Assembly: GCA_013359265.1 (NCBI GenBank)
Contig: JABWCD010000012.1
Span: 72,458 to 136,457 of the forward strand
Reading direction: 5' to 3'
DNA: 64,000 nt
Source: Candidatus Hydrogenedentota bacterium
Lineage (GTDB): Bacteria; Hydrogenedentota; Hydrogenedentia; Hydrogenedentales; SLHB01
Position 1 is the first letter of the stretch. Every line of letters starts with the position of its first letter. Position numbers and translations under genes: made by a program. This document shows positions 25,975 to 35,200 of the stretch, one piece after another. A model generated the notes under the pieces. The model saw nothing but the letters and a program-made list of their open reading frames with translations, searched no databases and was not told the origin of the DNA.

Positions 25975-27093
25975 ATGTCCACCGAAGCCGGCGAGACCCC
26001 GACGAAACCGCCGCGCGGCCCCATGTCGAGATGGGCGGCTGTGCGGTTTGTCGTGACGTTTCTCGTGTTGACTGCGTTGCTGCTAACGGCGGGCCGCTAC
26101 GCGATCAATACATCCGCGATGAATTGGTACCTGTTTCAGGTTGCGCGTCAGGCCTCGTTCGTTCTCGGGGTCGTTGGCACGTCCAGTTCGGTTGAAACGC
26201 CGTCGGCGTATGACGGGCGCGCGGAACAAATGCGCGCGGAGATGGACGCGTGGCGACGCGGCGAGGACCCGACGCCCGGAGCACGGGGCGGCGCGGCCAC
26301 TCCTCTTAGTGCGTACGAAGCGTGGTCGCACCGCGCGTTGCGTCTCGGCCACGATCTGCGCACGGAACGACGCTATCTTGCGCTGACCGATCCGCTTCCC
26401 GCCGCTGCGGGCGCCGTAACGTTCGAGCGCGTTGCACAAGTCCGCGCGAGCTACGATCGTCTGCGGGCGTCGACCACGCGCGGCGGCGGGCCGATGGCCA
26501 TGCAGGTGGCGCCCGACAGCGTGAAGCAATCCATCGCGAGCGTCGGCCCGCTCGTTGACGCGCTGGCGCGGAATGCGCAATCGGGGGGCGTCGTGCAGGA
26601 CGCCACGGTTATGGAAGTGGAATCCTACGTTGAACAGGCGCGGACAGAGCAGCGCGAGTTCCTGAGCGAACGAGTCGCCCGCATCACCACGCAGATTCAA
26701 GACCGGCTCGGTCCGCAGGTGTCGTTTGTGGCGCGGTCGAGCGAAACGCCGCCGCCGCGGTTCACGTTTAGCCTGGTGCCGGATTGCGGCGCATTGCCGT
26801 CGATGTCGATTTTTCTCGCCGCGCTGATTGCATTTCCCGCGCCGTTGCGCAAGCGTATCCTTGGTCTGATTGCCGGCGTGCCGATCCTCTACGGAATCAA
26901 TCTCGCCCGGTTGGTTTGTCTTGCGGTGATTGGCGCGTACTGGAGCGACGACCCGGGCGTGTTCGAGTTCGCGCACCAGTACGTGTGGCAATCGATTTAC
27001 GTGTTGATCGTGGTCGGGGTGTGGCTGTTGTGGGTCGAGCTCATTGTGCGGCCGGGTACGTCATGGCGGACGAATCCCACGTCCGCCGCGTAG
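25975..27093 (+). CDS. exosortase/archaeosortase-family protein with large periplasmic insert
   Basis: A 372 aa membrane protein. A first helix AAVRFVVTFLVLTALLLTAG (about 20-40) is followed by about 230 polar, largely helical residues, then a C-terminal membrane core. That core has the three conserved exosortase residues in order: Cys in LVPDCGALPSMSIFLAAL, Arg in YGINLARLVCLAVI and His in EFAHQYVWQSIYVLIVVG. Exosortases are Cys-dependent transpeptidases that process PEP-CTERM-like tails on secreted proteins. The layout is closest to the XrtH type, but the insert before the Cys is much longer than usual. The downstream gene overlaps by 31 bases. No CTERM-tailed substrate is recognisable in the window. 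Confidence 0.72.
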   Translation: MSTEAGETPTKPPRGPMSRWAAVRFVVTFLVLTALLLTAGRYAINTSAMNWYLFQVARQASFVLGVVGTSSSVETPSAYDGRAEQMRAEMDAWRRGEDPTPGARGGAATPLSAYEAWSHRALRLGHDLRTERRYLALTDPLPAAAGAVTFERVAQVRASYDRLRASTTRGGGPMAMQVAPDSVKQSIASVGPLVDALARNAQSGGVVQDATVMEVESYVEQARTEQREFLSERVARITTQIQDRLGPQVSFVARSSETPPPRFTFSLVPDCGALPSMSIFLAALIAFPAPLRKRILGLIAGVPILYGINLARLVCLAVIGAYWSDDPGVFEFAHQYVWQSIYVLIVVGVWLLWVELIVRPGTSWRTNPTSAA

Positions 27094-27659
27094 CGCTCTT
27101 TGCGCTGCGGCTTGTGTGCATCACGCCGTTCGTATTGGCGCTGTGGTGGCTGTCGATGCCGGTGTATTCGTGGGGGATCGGACAAGCAGCGGCGCTGCTG
27201 CTAAAAGTTTTTGGCGGGTATCCGATCAAGGGCGTGATCATCAGCGCGCACGGGCTGCTCAACACCGATACGACGCTGGGGTTCGCGCTGGACAATCGCA
27301 CGCCGACGACGCCGGTGTCGTGGGTGGTCACGAACGTGGCCGTGTTCATCGCGTTGGTGTTGGCGACGCGCCGGCTGACATGGAGACAACGCGCAACGGC
27401 ACTTGGCATCGGCTGGGCCATCCTCGCGATTACGCACATCGCACACATCGTGGTGTTCTTTGCGTTTTCCAAAGTTATTGCGCGCAATCCGCAGGCGCCG
27501 ACGGCAATTGCGCAAATCTTCATCACGCTGCCATTCTTGCTGTGGGTAGTGTTGGCGTATTGGAAGGGACCCGCCGCGGGGACGAATGGAGCGGCGAACG
27601 ACGGCCCCCCCGCCCCCTCTCCCCCACTTGACGCGCATGAGAAACGGGCGCATGATTAG
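27063..27659 (+). CDS. membrane protein, probable exosortase partner
   Basis: A 198 aa protein with about four hydrophobic segments (FALRLVCITPFVLALWWLSM, VVTNVAVFIALVLATRRL, LGIGWAILAITHIAHIVVFF, TAIAQIFITLPFLLWVVLAY) and a Pro-rich tail. It overlaps the exosortase-like gene by 31 bases, so the two are co-translated. XrtH-type exosortases are often followed by such an associated membrane protein; equating this gene with that family is inference from position and topology. The start ATG 27063 lies inside the upstream gene. Confidence 0.65.
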   Translation: MADESHVRRVALFALRLVCITPFVLALWWLSMPVYSWGIGQAAALLLKVFGGYPIKGVIISAHGLLNTDTTLGFALDNRTPTTPVSWVVTNVAVFIALVLATRRLTWRQRATALGIGWAILAITHIAHIVVFFAFSKVIARNPQAPTAIAQIFITLPFLLWVVLAYWKGPAAGTNGAANDGPPAPSPPLDAHEKRAHD

Positions 27660-27709
27660 CGACGGGATGTAAAGCCATTCGGTCTCTCGCTGCACGGGAG
27701 GGACACGAA

Positions 27710-29245
27710 ATGTGCTGTCATTGCATCAACCGCCGCGAATTCATGGGCGCATCCGCCTCGATGGCCGTGGGGGCGGCGGGCCTGCTTCACCTCGCAATCG
27801 CCGAACCGGTACATGCGCCATTCTCGTCGCTGGAATGGGACCCGGCCAAACCGTTTTTGTCGATCGGCAAATCGCTGCGCGTCCAGCCCGTATTGATGTA
27901 TCGGCTGCCGACGCACAAGGAAATGTCTTCGTGGAAATCGTGGGGCGGCGTGCAAACCGAGGATGCCGCGCGCGATGAGGCGCAGCGGATCGCGAAGGAA
28001 CTCGACGATCTCGCCAAGCGGGCGCCGTTCCCGATGACAATTCAACCGGTGGTGCACGTGACGACACCGGAGGAAGCGAGTGCCTCGGCATCGCTAGCCG
28101 CAGACGCCACGATTATCTATCCTGCAACGGGATCCGGGACGATGTTGACGGCGTGCGTGCCGGAGCGGGGCGCGATTGTTTTTGTGAGGCACAGGTCGGG
28201 TCCCGTCTATTACTGGTACGAGGCGCTGAGCACGCGTTATTTGAAGATGGCGAACGATACGGAGCCGAGCGAAAAGCGGTTGCATGTGGAAGATGTCGTC
28301 GTCGATGAGATGGACGAATTGTTGTGGCGGCTTCGCGCGCTGTACGCCGTCGCGAACTTCAAGGGCACGCGAATCGTCGCGCTTGGCGGGCCGATGGGCA
28401 AGTACGCGGGCGATGCGCCGCAAGTGGCGCGGGAGAAGTTCGGGTTCGACATCGTCGAGGTGTCATATGACGATTTGGGCAAGCGCATCGAATCGGCGAT
28501 GAAGGATCCGTCGGTGTTGCAACGGGCCGAGGAGTGGACGCAGGCGTATCTCGATTTGCCGGGCACGTCGCTAGAGACTGATCGCTCGTTTGTGACGAAT
28601 GCGTTTGTTCTGTACGGGTTGTTCAAACAGATCATGGCGGAGCACGAAACGCACTGCTTCACCATCAAGGATTGCATGTCGACAATCATGCCGATGTCGA
28701 AGACGACTGCGTGCCTAACGCTTGAGATATTGAACGACGAAGGGTACGGCGCGTTTTGCGAGTCGGATTTCGTGGTGGTGCCCGCGGGCGTATTGTTGCG
28801 GCATCTGACGAACCAGCCGGTGTTCATGCACAATTCGACGTTTCCGCATCAGGCCATGGTGACGTGCGCGCATTGTACAGGGCCGCGGCGCATGAACGCG
28901 GACCGCTACGAGCCGGCGCGGATCGTTACGCACTACGAGTCGGAATTCGGCGCGGCGCCAAAAGTCGAGATGCCAATCGGGCAGGAACTCTCGTTCGTGA
29001 ATCCCGAGTACACAACGGGGCGTTGGGTCGGCATCCGCGGGACGGTCGAGAGCAATCCGTACTACGACATCTGCCGGTCGCAACAGGACGTGCGCATCCA
29101 CGGCGAATGGAAACGTTTGTTGAACGAGGTACGCGATTCGCATTGGATGATGGTCTACGGCGATCATCTCGAAGCGATCGGGTACGCGGCGCCGCGGATT
29201 GGAATTACGTGGGACAACGTCTCCGACGACATGCGTATTGCGTAA
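27710..29245 (+). CDS. Tat-exported L-fucose/arabinose isomerase-like protein
   Basis: A 511 aa protein. The N-terminus CINRREFMGASASMAVGAAG is a Tat-type signal (RREFM). The rest resembles the FucI/AraA isomerase superfamily: an N-terminal Rossmann-like domain (IVALGGPMGKYAGDAPQVAR), then CFTIKDCMSTI, and a C-terminal metal/ligand block FPHQAMVTCAHCTG with THYESEFGAAPKVEMPIGQE. Export of a sugar-isomerase-like protein is unusual, and it may bind sugar rather than isomerise it. GGGAGG precedes ATG 27710. It is a single gene, convergent with the P-domain lipoprotein gene. Confidence 0.7.
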   Translation: MCCHCINRREFMGASASMAVGAAGLLHLAIAEPVHAPFSSLEWDPAKPFLSIGKSLRVQPVLMYRLPTHKEMSSWKSWGGVQTEDAARDEAQRIAKELDDLAKRAPFPMTIQPVVHVTTPEEASASASLAADATIIYPATGSGTMLTACVPERGAIVFVRHRSGPVYYWYEALSTRYLKMANDTEPSEKRLHVEDVVVDEMDELLWRLRALYAVANFKGTRIVALGGPMGKYAGDAPQVAREKFGFDIVEVSYDDLGKRIESAMKDPSVLQRAEEWTQAYLDLPGTSLETDRSFVTNAFVLYGLFKQIMAEHETHCFTIKDCMSTIMPMSKTTACLTLEILNDEGYGAFCESDFVVVPAGVLLRHLTNQPVFMHNSTFPHQAMVTCAHCTGPRRMNADRYEPARIVTHYESEFGAAPKVEMPIGQELSFVNPEYTTGRWVGIRGTVESNPYYDICRSQQDVRIHGEWKRLLNEVRDSHWMMVYGDHLEAIGYAAPRIGITWDNVSDDMRIA

Positions 29246-29280
29246 TCACGGCCAATTCCTGATAAGTCTTCGCGAGAGCG

Positions 29281-29805
29281 CTACCATTCGCCGTTTATGC
29301 ACAGGCCGAAGAGTTCGACCGTACCTGTGTTGCCCGGATAGCGGTCACGGACGTGGAGCTCCCACCACCCCCTGGGATCTTCGCCGTTGTACACAAACAG
29401 CCCAAGCGCATGAGGGTCATAGTCTTGGATTTGGTACTCCGGCACCGCCGGATACCAAGGCCCCGGCTCCTCATACTTGAACGATCCAAAGGGCCTACTG
29501 GCCTGGTCGTTGAAGATTAACTTCGGTTCTCCATCCACGACGTCATTGAACAAAGGGACTACTGTGCCGAGTGGCGATTCGATCCATACCTCCAAATCTG
29601 CGAAGTTGGGGTGATCGATCCATACCTCGACGTCGAGGTCCTGAATTTCAAAATAACGTGGCCCCTGAACAATGAGCTTGAGGACAGCACTCCCTTCGGA
29701 GTTGTCCGGAATAACCACGCTTCGTTGACCGTAGTACTTCCGGCAACCGGCGAGTGTGGACAACACGAGTACAACCAGGCCGATACGAATGACCTTGTTC
29801 CACAT
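29281..29805 (-). CDS. lipoprotein with stand-alone P domain
   Basis: A 174 aa predicted lipoprotein: MWNKVIRIGLVVLVLSTLAGC (lipobox LAGC), then a single proprotein-convertase P/homo-B-type beta-sandwich. Its marks are DLDVEVWIDHPNFADLEVWI, SPLGTVVPLF, LGLFVYNGEDPRGWWELHV and DRYPGNTGTVELFGL. P domains normally stabilise subtilisin-like proteases, but here no catalytic domain is attached or adjacent, so a binding or chaperone-like surface role is inferred. ATG 29805 is preceded by GGGAG; the frame upstream is not used. It is convergent with the isomerase-like gene, 35 bases apart. Confidence 0.82.
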   Translation of the reverse strand: MWNKVIRIGLVVLVLSTLAGCRKYYGQRSVVIPDNSEGSAVLKLIVQGPRYFEIQDLDVEVWIDHPNFADLEVWIESPLGTVVPLFNDVVDGEPKLIFNDQASRPFGSFKYEEPGPWYPAVPEYQIQDYDPHALGLFVYNGEDPRGWWELHVRDRYPGNTGTVELFGLCINGEW

Positions 29806-29980
29806 GGCGGGAACTCCCGTTCCCCACCCACCATCAGGACATGACCCGGCCACTACGGATGGCAAACGCCAGCTTTGCACCGCACCCTATCTTACTCCGG
29901 TAGCGAAAAACGCACAACGGGAATCCAGCGACGAAAGTTGTATCGGCCGTGTCACAATCGCGCGGGGACGCCCATGACGG

Positions 29981-31048
29981 TTACATCGCCGCCGGCATGC
30001 CGCCGGCTTGAAGCACGGTCTTCTGAACAAGGAGATCGCGATCCTTGTCGTACGCGAATGTACGTTCGCCGCGGATGCAGGCGGCGAGATCGGCGAAGTC
30101 GAGGACGTGACGTTCCAGATCGTCGAACGCGACCGTGTGAGATCCTTTTTCAAATCCACCCGCGCCGTCTCGGAGCGCGAGGCGAGCCGAGGGCGGTTCG
30201 ATCGGGTTGAGTACGATAGACCCGTTCTCGCCAACAATCTTGAAGCGGCGGGTCGCGAATGCCTGCGGTTCCATCGCGGAGGACTCGACGGTCACGATTG
30301 TGTGAGGAAACTCGAGCACGGCGAGCGTGTTGTCCGCAAGCGCGTCGTTGTTCGAGCTGTCGTGACGGATGAACGGGGTGACCTTCGACGGCGGGCCGAG
30401 CAGCAAGACGGTCATGTCGATGAGATGGCAGCCCAGTTCGAACATCAGGCCGCCGGGGAATTGTGCAATTCGTTCGCGCTTCGTGGAATCGAGATCGGTG
30501 CAGATGCTTGCGCTAATCGAGTGGATTCTGCCAAGCCAGCCTTCTTTGACCGCGCGGCGGATGAAGTCGAACCCGGGGTTGTATCGGAACATATACCCCA
30601 TCTGGAAAAGCAGCGATCGTTCCCGCGCCGCGTTCAGCAGGGCGTCAAACTCGGGCAGCGACGCACCGGCGGGTTTGTCCATGTGCACGTGCTTGCCGGC
30701 ATCGACCGCTTCGCGCGCCAACGCGAGCAATCGCGGCACGCCGCTCTCCACGGCGATCATGGAAACTGATTTGTCGCGCAGCAGTTCATCTTTCGTCAGC
30801 CACGTCACGCCTTGCGCCGCAGGTAGCGAGGCAAACCTTGCCGCGACGGTGTCGTCCGGTTCGCAGACACCGACGAGTTCGTAGTCCGGCGATTCTTGGA
30901 GCACCTTGAGCACATCGAGGCCGTGGGCGTGGTCAAGTCCCAAGATGCCGCATCGAAGGCGGTTCGGCTTCAACTCCGAGGAGTAGGCCATGTGGAACGC
31001 TGCGCCGGTCGCCGCTGCAGACCGGATAAACTGCCTGCGATTTAACAT
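29981..31048 (-). CDS. Tat-signal Gfo/Idh/MocA family oxidoreductase
   Basis: A 355 aa NAD(P)-dependent sugar-type oxidoreductase. MLNRRQFIRSAAATGAAF is a Tat-like signal. The Rossmann start is RCGILGLDHAHGLDVLKVL, and the family motif GKHVHMDKPAGASLPEF carries the Lys of the usual EKP block, here with Asp (DKP). FELGCHLIDMTVLLLG holds the G-x-H-x-x-D substrate-side motif. Such exported members are abundant in Planctomycetota-like genomes and act on carbohydrate derivatives. ATG 31048 is chosen over upstream codons because the signal begins there. It is divergent from the rnf operon, with paired palindromes in the shared upstream region. Confidence 0.88.
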   Translation of the reverse strand: MLNRRQFIRSAAATGAAFHMAYSSELKPNRLRCGILGLDHAHGLDVLKVLQESPDYELVGVCEPDDTVAARFASLPAAQGVTWLTKDELLRDKSVSMIAVESGVPRLLALAREAVDAGKHVHMDKPAGASLPEFDALLNAARERSLLFQMGYMFRYNPGFDFIRRAVKEGWLGRIHSISASICTDLDSTKRERIAQFPGGLMFELGCHLIDMTVLLLGPPSKVTPFIRHDSSNNDALADNTLAVLEFPHTIVTVESSAMEPQAFATRRFKIVGENGSIVLNPIEPPSARLALRDGAGGFEKGSHTVAFDDLERHVLDFADLAACIRGERTFAYDKDRDLLVQKTVLQAGGMPAAM

Positions 31049-31073
31049 CTCAATTGCCCTTCCGTTGGCCCGA

Positions 31074-31127
31074 ATTGAGCACATGTGCCCTGAACAGTAC
31101 TGCTCAATCACGACTAAATGAGTCGTG
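31074..31127. promoter_or_regulatory. two adjacent operator-like palindromes
   Basis: ATTGAGCA (31074-31081) and TGCTCAAT (31101-31108) form an 8 bp inverted repeat around 19 bases. Immediately beside it CACGACT-AAATG-AGTCGTG (31109-31127) is a perfect 7 bp inverted repeat. They lie just upstream of the Gfo/Idh/MocA start and about 190 bases before rnfB, so they may control either transcript. Confidence 0.5.
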
Positions 31128-31313
31128 TATTCATCACGCTTGGTCTGCGATACGACCATTTGCGCAGAAATATCAGTAGATTTCGGAGATAAACCTCTTG
31201 CGGGTCGAAGGTTCCCGTCATTGGGCTAGGCATCATTGTTGCATTTCCCTTCGTTGGAAAAAACTTTCCTGGACAGTTCGACGGAGGAACACCAGGTACG
31301 GGAACGGAAATTC

Positions 31314-32198
31314 ATGGTCAATGTCCTTCTAGCTGGCGCGGTGATGGCGGCAATTGGCGGCGTATTGGCGCTGTCGCTGTCGCTTGCCAGCAAGAAGTTC
31401 TATGTGTTCGAGGACCCGCGCATTGACGAAGTGGAGGGCATGCTTCCGGGGGCCAACTGCGGGGCGTGCGGGAGCCCGGGTTGCCGGGCGTTTGCAGAGT
31501 TGGTGGTATCGGGGACGAGCGCGCCGGCGAAATGCACCGTCAGCTCGAAGGACGGGATCGCCGCGATTGCGGCGCATTTGGGTGTTGCGGCGGGCGACGT
31601 TGAGAGGCGTGTCGCGCGGTTGGCTTGCGCGGGCGGGCGGCACGTGTCGTGGATACGCGCGCAATACAAGGGGATGAGCACGTGCCGGGGCGCAGCGTTG
31701 GTTGCGGGCGGGGGCAAGGGGTGCGCGTGGGGTTGTCTCGGATTGGGAGACTGTGCGCGGGTTTGCGAATTTGGTGCGATCACGATGGACGAGCACGGGC
31801 TTCCCGTCGTGGACGAATCGAAATGCACGGCGTGCGGCGACTGCGTCGAGGTGTGCCCCAAATCGCTGTTTTCGATTCACCCCGTCAGCCACCGACTCTG
31901 GGTGGCGTGCAAGAGCCTGCAACAAGGGGAGCTTGCCGAAGCCGAGTGTGAAGTGGCGTGCACGGGGTGCGGACGTTGCGCCGCGGATGCACCGGGCGTC
32001 GTGAGCATTGTGAACAATCTCGCCGTAGTGGACTACGCAAAAAACCACGGCGCCGCACGGGACGCGATTGAGCGTTGTCCGACGGGCGCGATTGTGTGGA
32101 TAGACGAAAAGGCCGGGCCCGTGAAGGGCGCCGAGGCCAAACCGATTTCTCGAAAATCATCGCTGCCGGTGAAGCCGAAGGCGAATGTGATGGGATGA
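31314..32198 (+). CDS. rnfB: Rnf complex subunit RnfB (ferredoxin-side Fe-S subunit)
   Basis: A 294 aa subunit thought to accept electrons from reduced ferredoxin. After the N-terminal anchor MVNVLLAGAVMAAIGGVLALS comes the [4Fe-4S] motif GANCGACGSPGCRAF with a later Cys (PAKC). The ferredoxin-like part then has CAWGCLGLGDCARVCEFGAI, CTACGDCVEVCPKSLFSI and CEVACTGCGRCAADAPG. A Ser/Lys/Pro-rich tail ends the protein. GGAACGGAAA lies before ATG 31314. It leads an operon in which the PFOR gene is inserted between rnfB and rnfC, an unusual order. Confidence 0.93.
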   Translation: MVNVLLAGAVMAAIGGVLALSLSLASKKFYVFEDPRIDEVEGMLPGANCGACGSPGCRAFAELVVSGTSAPAKCTVSSKDGIAAIAAHLGVAAGDVERRVARLACAGGRHVSWIRAQYKGMSTCRGAALVAGGGKGCAWGCLGLGDCARVCEFGAITMDEHGLPVVDESKCTACGDCVEVCPKSLFSIHPVSHRLWVACKSLQQGELAEAECEVACTGCGRCAADAPGVVSIVNNLAVVDYAKNHGAARDAIERCPTGAIVWIDEKAGPVKGAEAKPISRKSSLPVKPKANVMG

Positions 32199-32250
32199 AC
32201 AGAACGAGCGCGGTGCGGCGGAATCGCCGCGCTGGAATCGAGGCACAGCC

Positions 32251-35200
32251 ATGAAGCAGAACGACAAGCAATTCAAGTATCCGGGGACGCGCGACGCGAT
32301 GGACGGCAATACGGCCGTTATCATGTGCGAGCGCGAATCGACGGATGGAGCGGGCGCGTACCCGATTACACCATCGACGCAGATGGGCGAGTACTGGGCG
32401 GAGAACGCGGCGGCGGGACACGTGAACGTGTCGGGCCGTCCGTTGATCTTCATCGAGCCGGAAGGCGAGCACGCGGCAGCGGCGGTGACGGCGGGGCTTT
32501 CGATGACCGGGCTTCGCGCCGCGAACTTTTCGTCCGGGCAGGGCATCGCCTACATGCATGAGTCGTTGTACGCGGCGGTCGGCAAGCGCCTGACGTATGT
32601 GCTGAACATGGGGTGCCGCGCGATGACGAAGGCGTCGCTAAACGTACATGCGGGGCACGACGACTACCACTGCGTGGACGACACGGGGTTCTTCCAGGTG
32701 TTCGGCAAGTCGGCGCAGGAGGTCTGCGACCTGAACATCATCGCGCACCGGATTGCGGAGCTGTCGCTGAACCCTGGCATCGTTGCACAGGACGGGTTCC
32801 TGACGACGCACTTGATCGAGTCGCTGATGGTGCCGGAACGCGAGTTGATCCGCGAGTACCTTGGATCGCCGGGCGACATCATCGACACGCCGACGCCGGC
32901 GCAGCGGATCATCTTCGGGCCGAGACGGCGGCGCATTCCGGAATTGTGGGACGTCGACAATCCGGTAATGGCGGGCGTGGTGCAGAACCAGGATTCGTAC
33001 ATGCAGAGTGTGGCCGCGCAGCGGCCATTCTTCTTCGATCACATCGCGCAGATCACCGACGAGGCGATGGACGATTTTTACGCGCTCACGGGGCGGCGAT
33101 ACAGCCGTGTGGCGACGTATCGCTGTGAAGACGCCGATTACCTGATCATCGGCCAGGGCAGCGTGGTGAGCAGCGCGGAAGCGGTCGCCGACTATTTGCG
33201 CGAAACGCGCAAGATCAAGATCGGTGTCATCAACATGACGATGTTCCGTCCATTCCCCGGCGATCTATTGTGCAAAATCATCGCGGGGCGCAAGGGCGTG
33301 ACGGTGCTCGAGCGCACAGACCAGCCGCTTGCATCGGACCTGCCGCTGATTCGCGAGGTGCGCGCGGCGATCGGCAAGTGCCTCGAAAACGGCCGCGCCG
33401 GCAAGGGCGAATTGCCGTATCCCGATCATCCGGTGTATCGCAAGGCGGATGAAGTGCCGCCGTTGTACTCGGGATCGTTCGGGTTGGGCAGCCGCGATTT
33501 GCAGCCGGAGGGCATCATCGGCGCGGTCGAGAACATGATCGAGGGCGGCGCGAAGAAACGTTTCTACTACCTGAGCGTGGACTTCGTGCGCGACAAGGCG
33601 TACACGCCGAAACAGGAAATCTATCAACAGGAGATTCTCGACGCGTATCCGCGCATCAAGGAACTCGCGGTCCACGGCAGCGAGAATCCGAACCTCATGC
33701 CGAAGGACAGCATCACGGTGCGCATGCACTCGATCGGCGGGTGGGGCGCGATCACGACGGGCAAGAACCTGGCGATGACGCTCTTCGACTTGTTGAACCT
33801 GCACGTGAAGGCCAACCCAAAGTACGGTTCGGAGAAGAAAGGCCAGCCAACGACGTATTACCTGTCCGCGGCGCCGGAACCGATTCGCATCAATTGCGAA
33901 TACTTCTACGTTGACGTTGTGCTATCGCCGGACCCGAACGTGTTCCACCACTCGAATCCTCTTGCGGGATTGAAAAAGGGCGGCGTGTTCATCATCCAGA
34001 GCGATCTCGATTCGCCCGAGGCGACGTGGAAGGCGATTCCGCCGCGATTCCAGAAGGTGATCGTTGACAACGACATTCGCGTGTTCTACCTCGATGCGTT
34101 CAAGATCGCGCGCGAGGAAGCGGGCGATCCCGAGTTGCAGTACCGCATGCAGGGCATCGCATTCCAGGGCGCGTTCTTTGCGGCATCAAGCGTGATGGAG
34201 CAGGCGAAACTTACGGAAGAAACGTTGTTTAAAGCGATCCGCGCACAACTCGAGAAGAAATTCGGTGCGAAGGGCGCTCGGGTTGTTGAAGGCAACGTTC
34301 GCGTGGTGCAGCGCGGGTTCGTCGAGCTGAAAGAGATCGTGGACAAGCGGGTCCTCGTGGAGAACAACGGCCCGCGCAAGGCGCCGCTGCTGCCCGCCGC
34401 GCTGAAGGAACTCCCCGCGAGCGATGCGCGCGCAACGGACGTTCACCGGTTCTGGGAACAGACCGGCAACTTCTATTTGACCGGAAAGGGCAACGATAAC
34501 CTGGTTGACCCCTTTATTGGTCTCAGCGTGATTCCGGTCGCCACGGGCGTGTTCCGCGACATGACGCAGATTCGTTTCGAACACCCCAACTGGGTGCCCG
34601 AGAACTGCACTGCGTGCGGAAAGTGCTACACGGTCTGTCCGGACAGCGCGATTAGTGGGCTGGTGCATTCGGCGCCGGACATCTTCGGCACGGTCGTGCA
34701 GCGCATCGAGAAGCACGGACACCCGGTGAAACACCTTCGCAAGGCGCTGCGCACGACGGAGACATTGCTGCAGACGCGACTTTCCTCGGAAGGCGAGAAG
34801 GCGGACGTGAACCGTCTCATTCGGGACGCCGTCGCGGATACCTGCGCGGAAATCGGACAGGATGACGAGGCACGCTCGGAGATTGAAGCGGAGTTTGAAT
34901 TGTTCCTAAAAGAACTTGGCAGCTTCCGGTTTTCGATAACGAAGCCGTACTACATCCAACGTGAAAAGTCCATCGCCGGCAGCGGCGGGCTGCTGTCAAT
35001 CACGGTCGACCCGTATGCGTGCAAGGGTTGCAACGAGTGTGTGCGCGTGTGCGAGGACGACGCGCTGCGGACGGTGACGCAGACGGCGGAGACTACGGCG
35101 CGCCTCAACGCGGAGTGGGACTTCTGGCAGTCGCTGCCGACAACGCCGCCGGACTTCATCCGCATAGAAAGTCTGGAAGAGAAGATCGGGGCGCTCGAGA

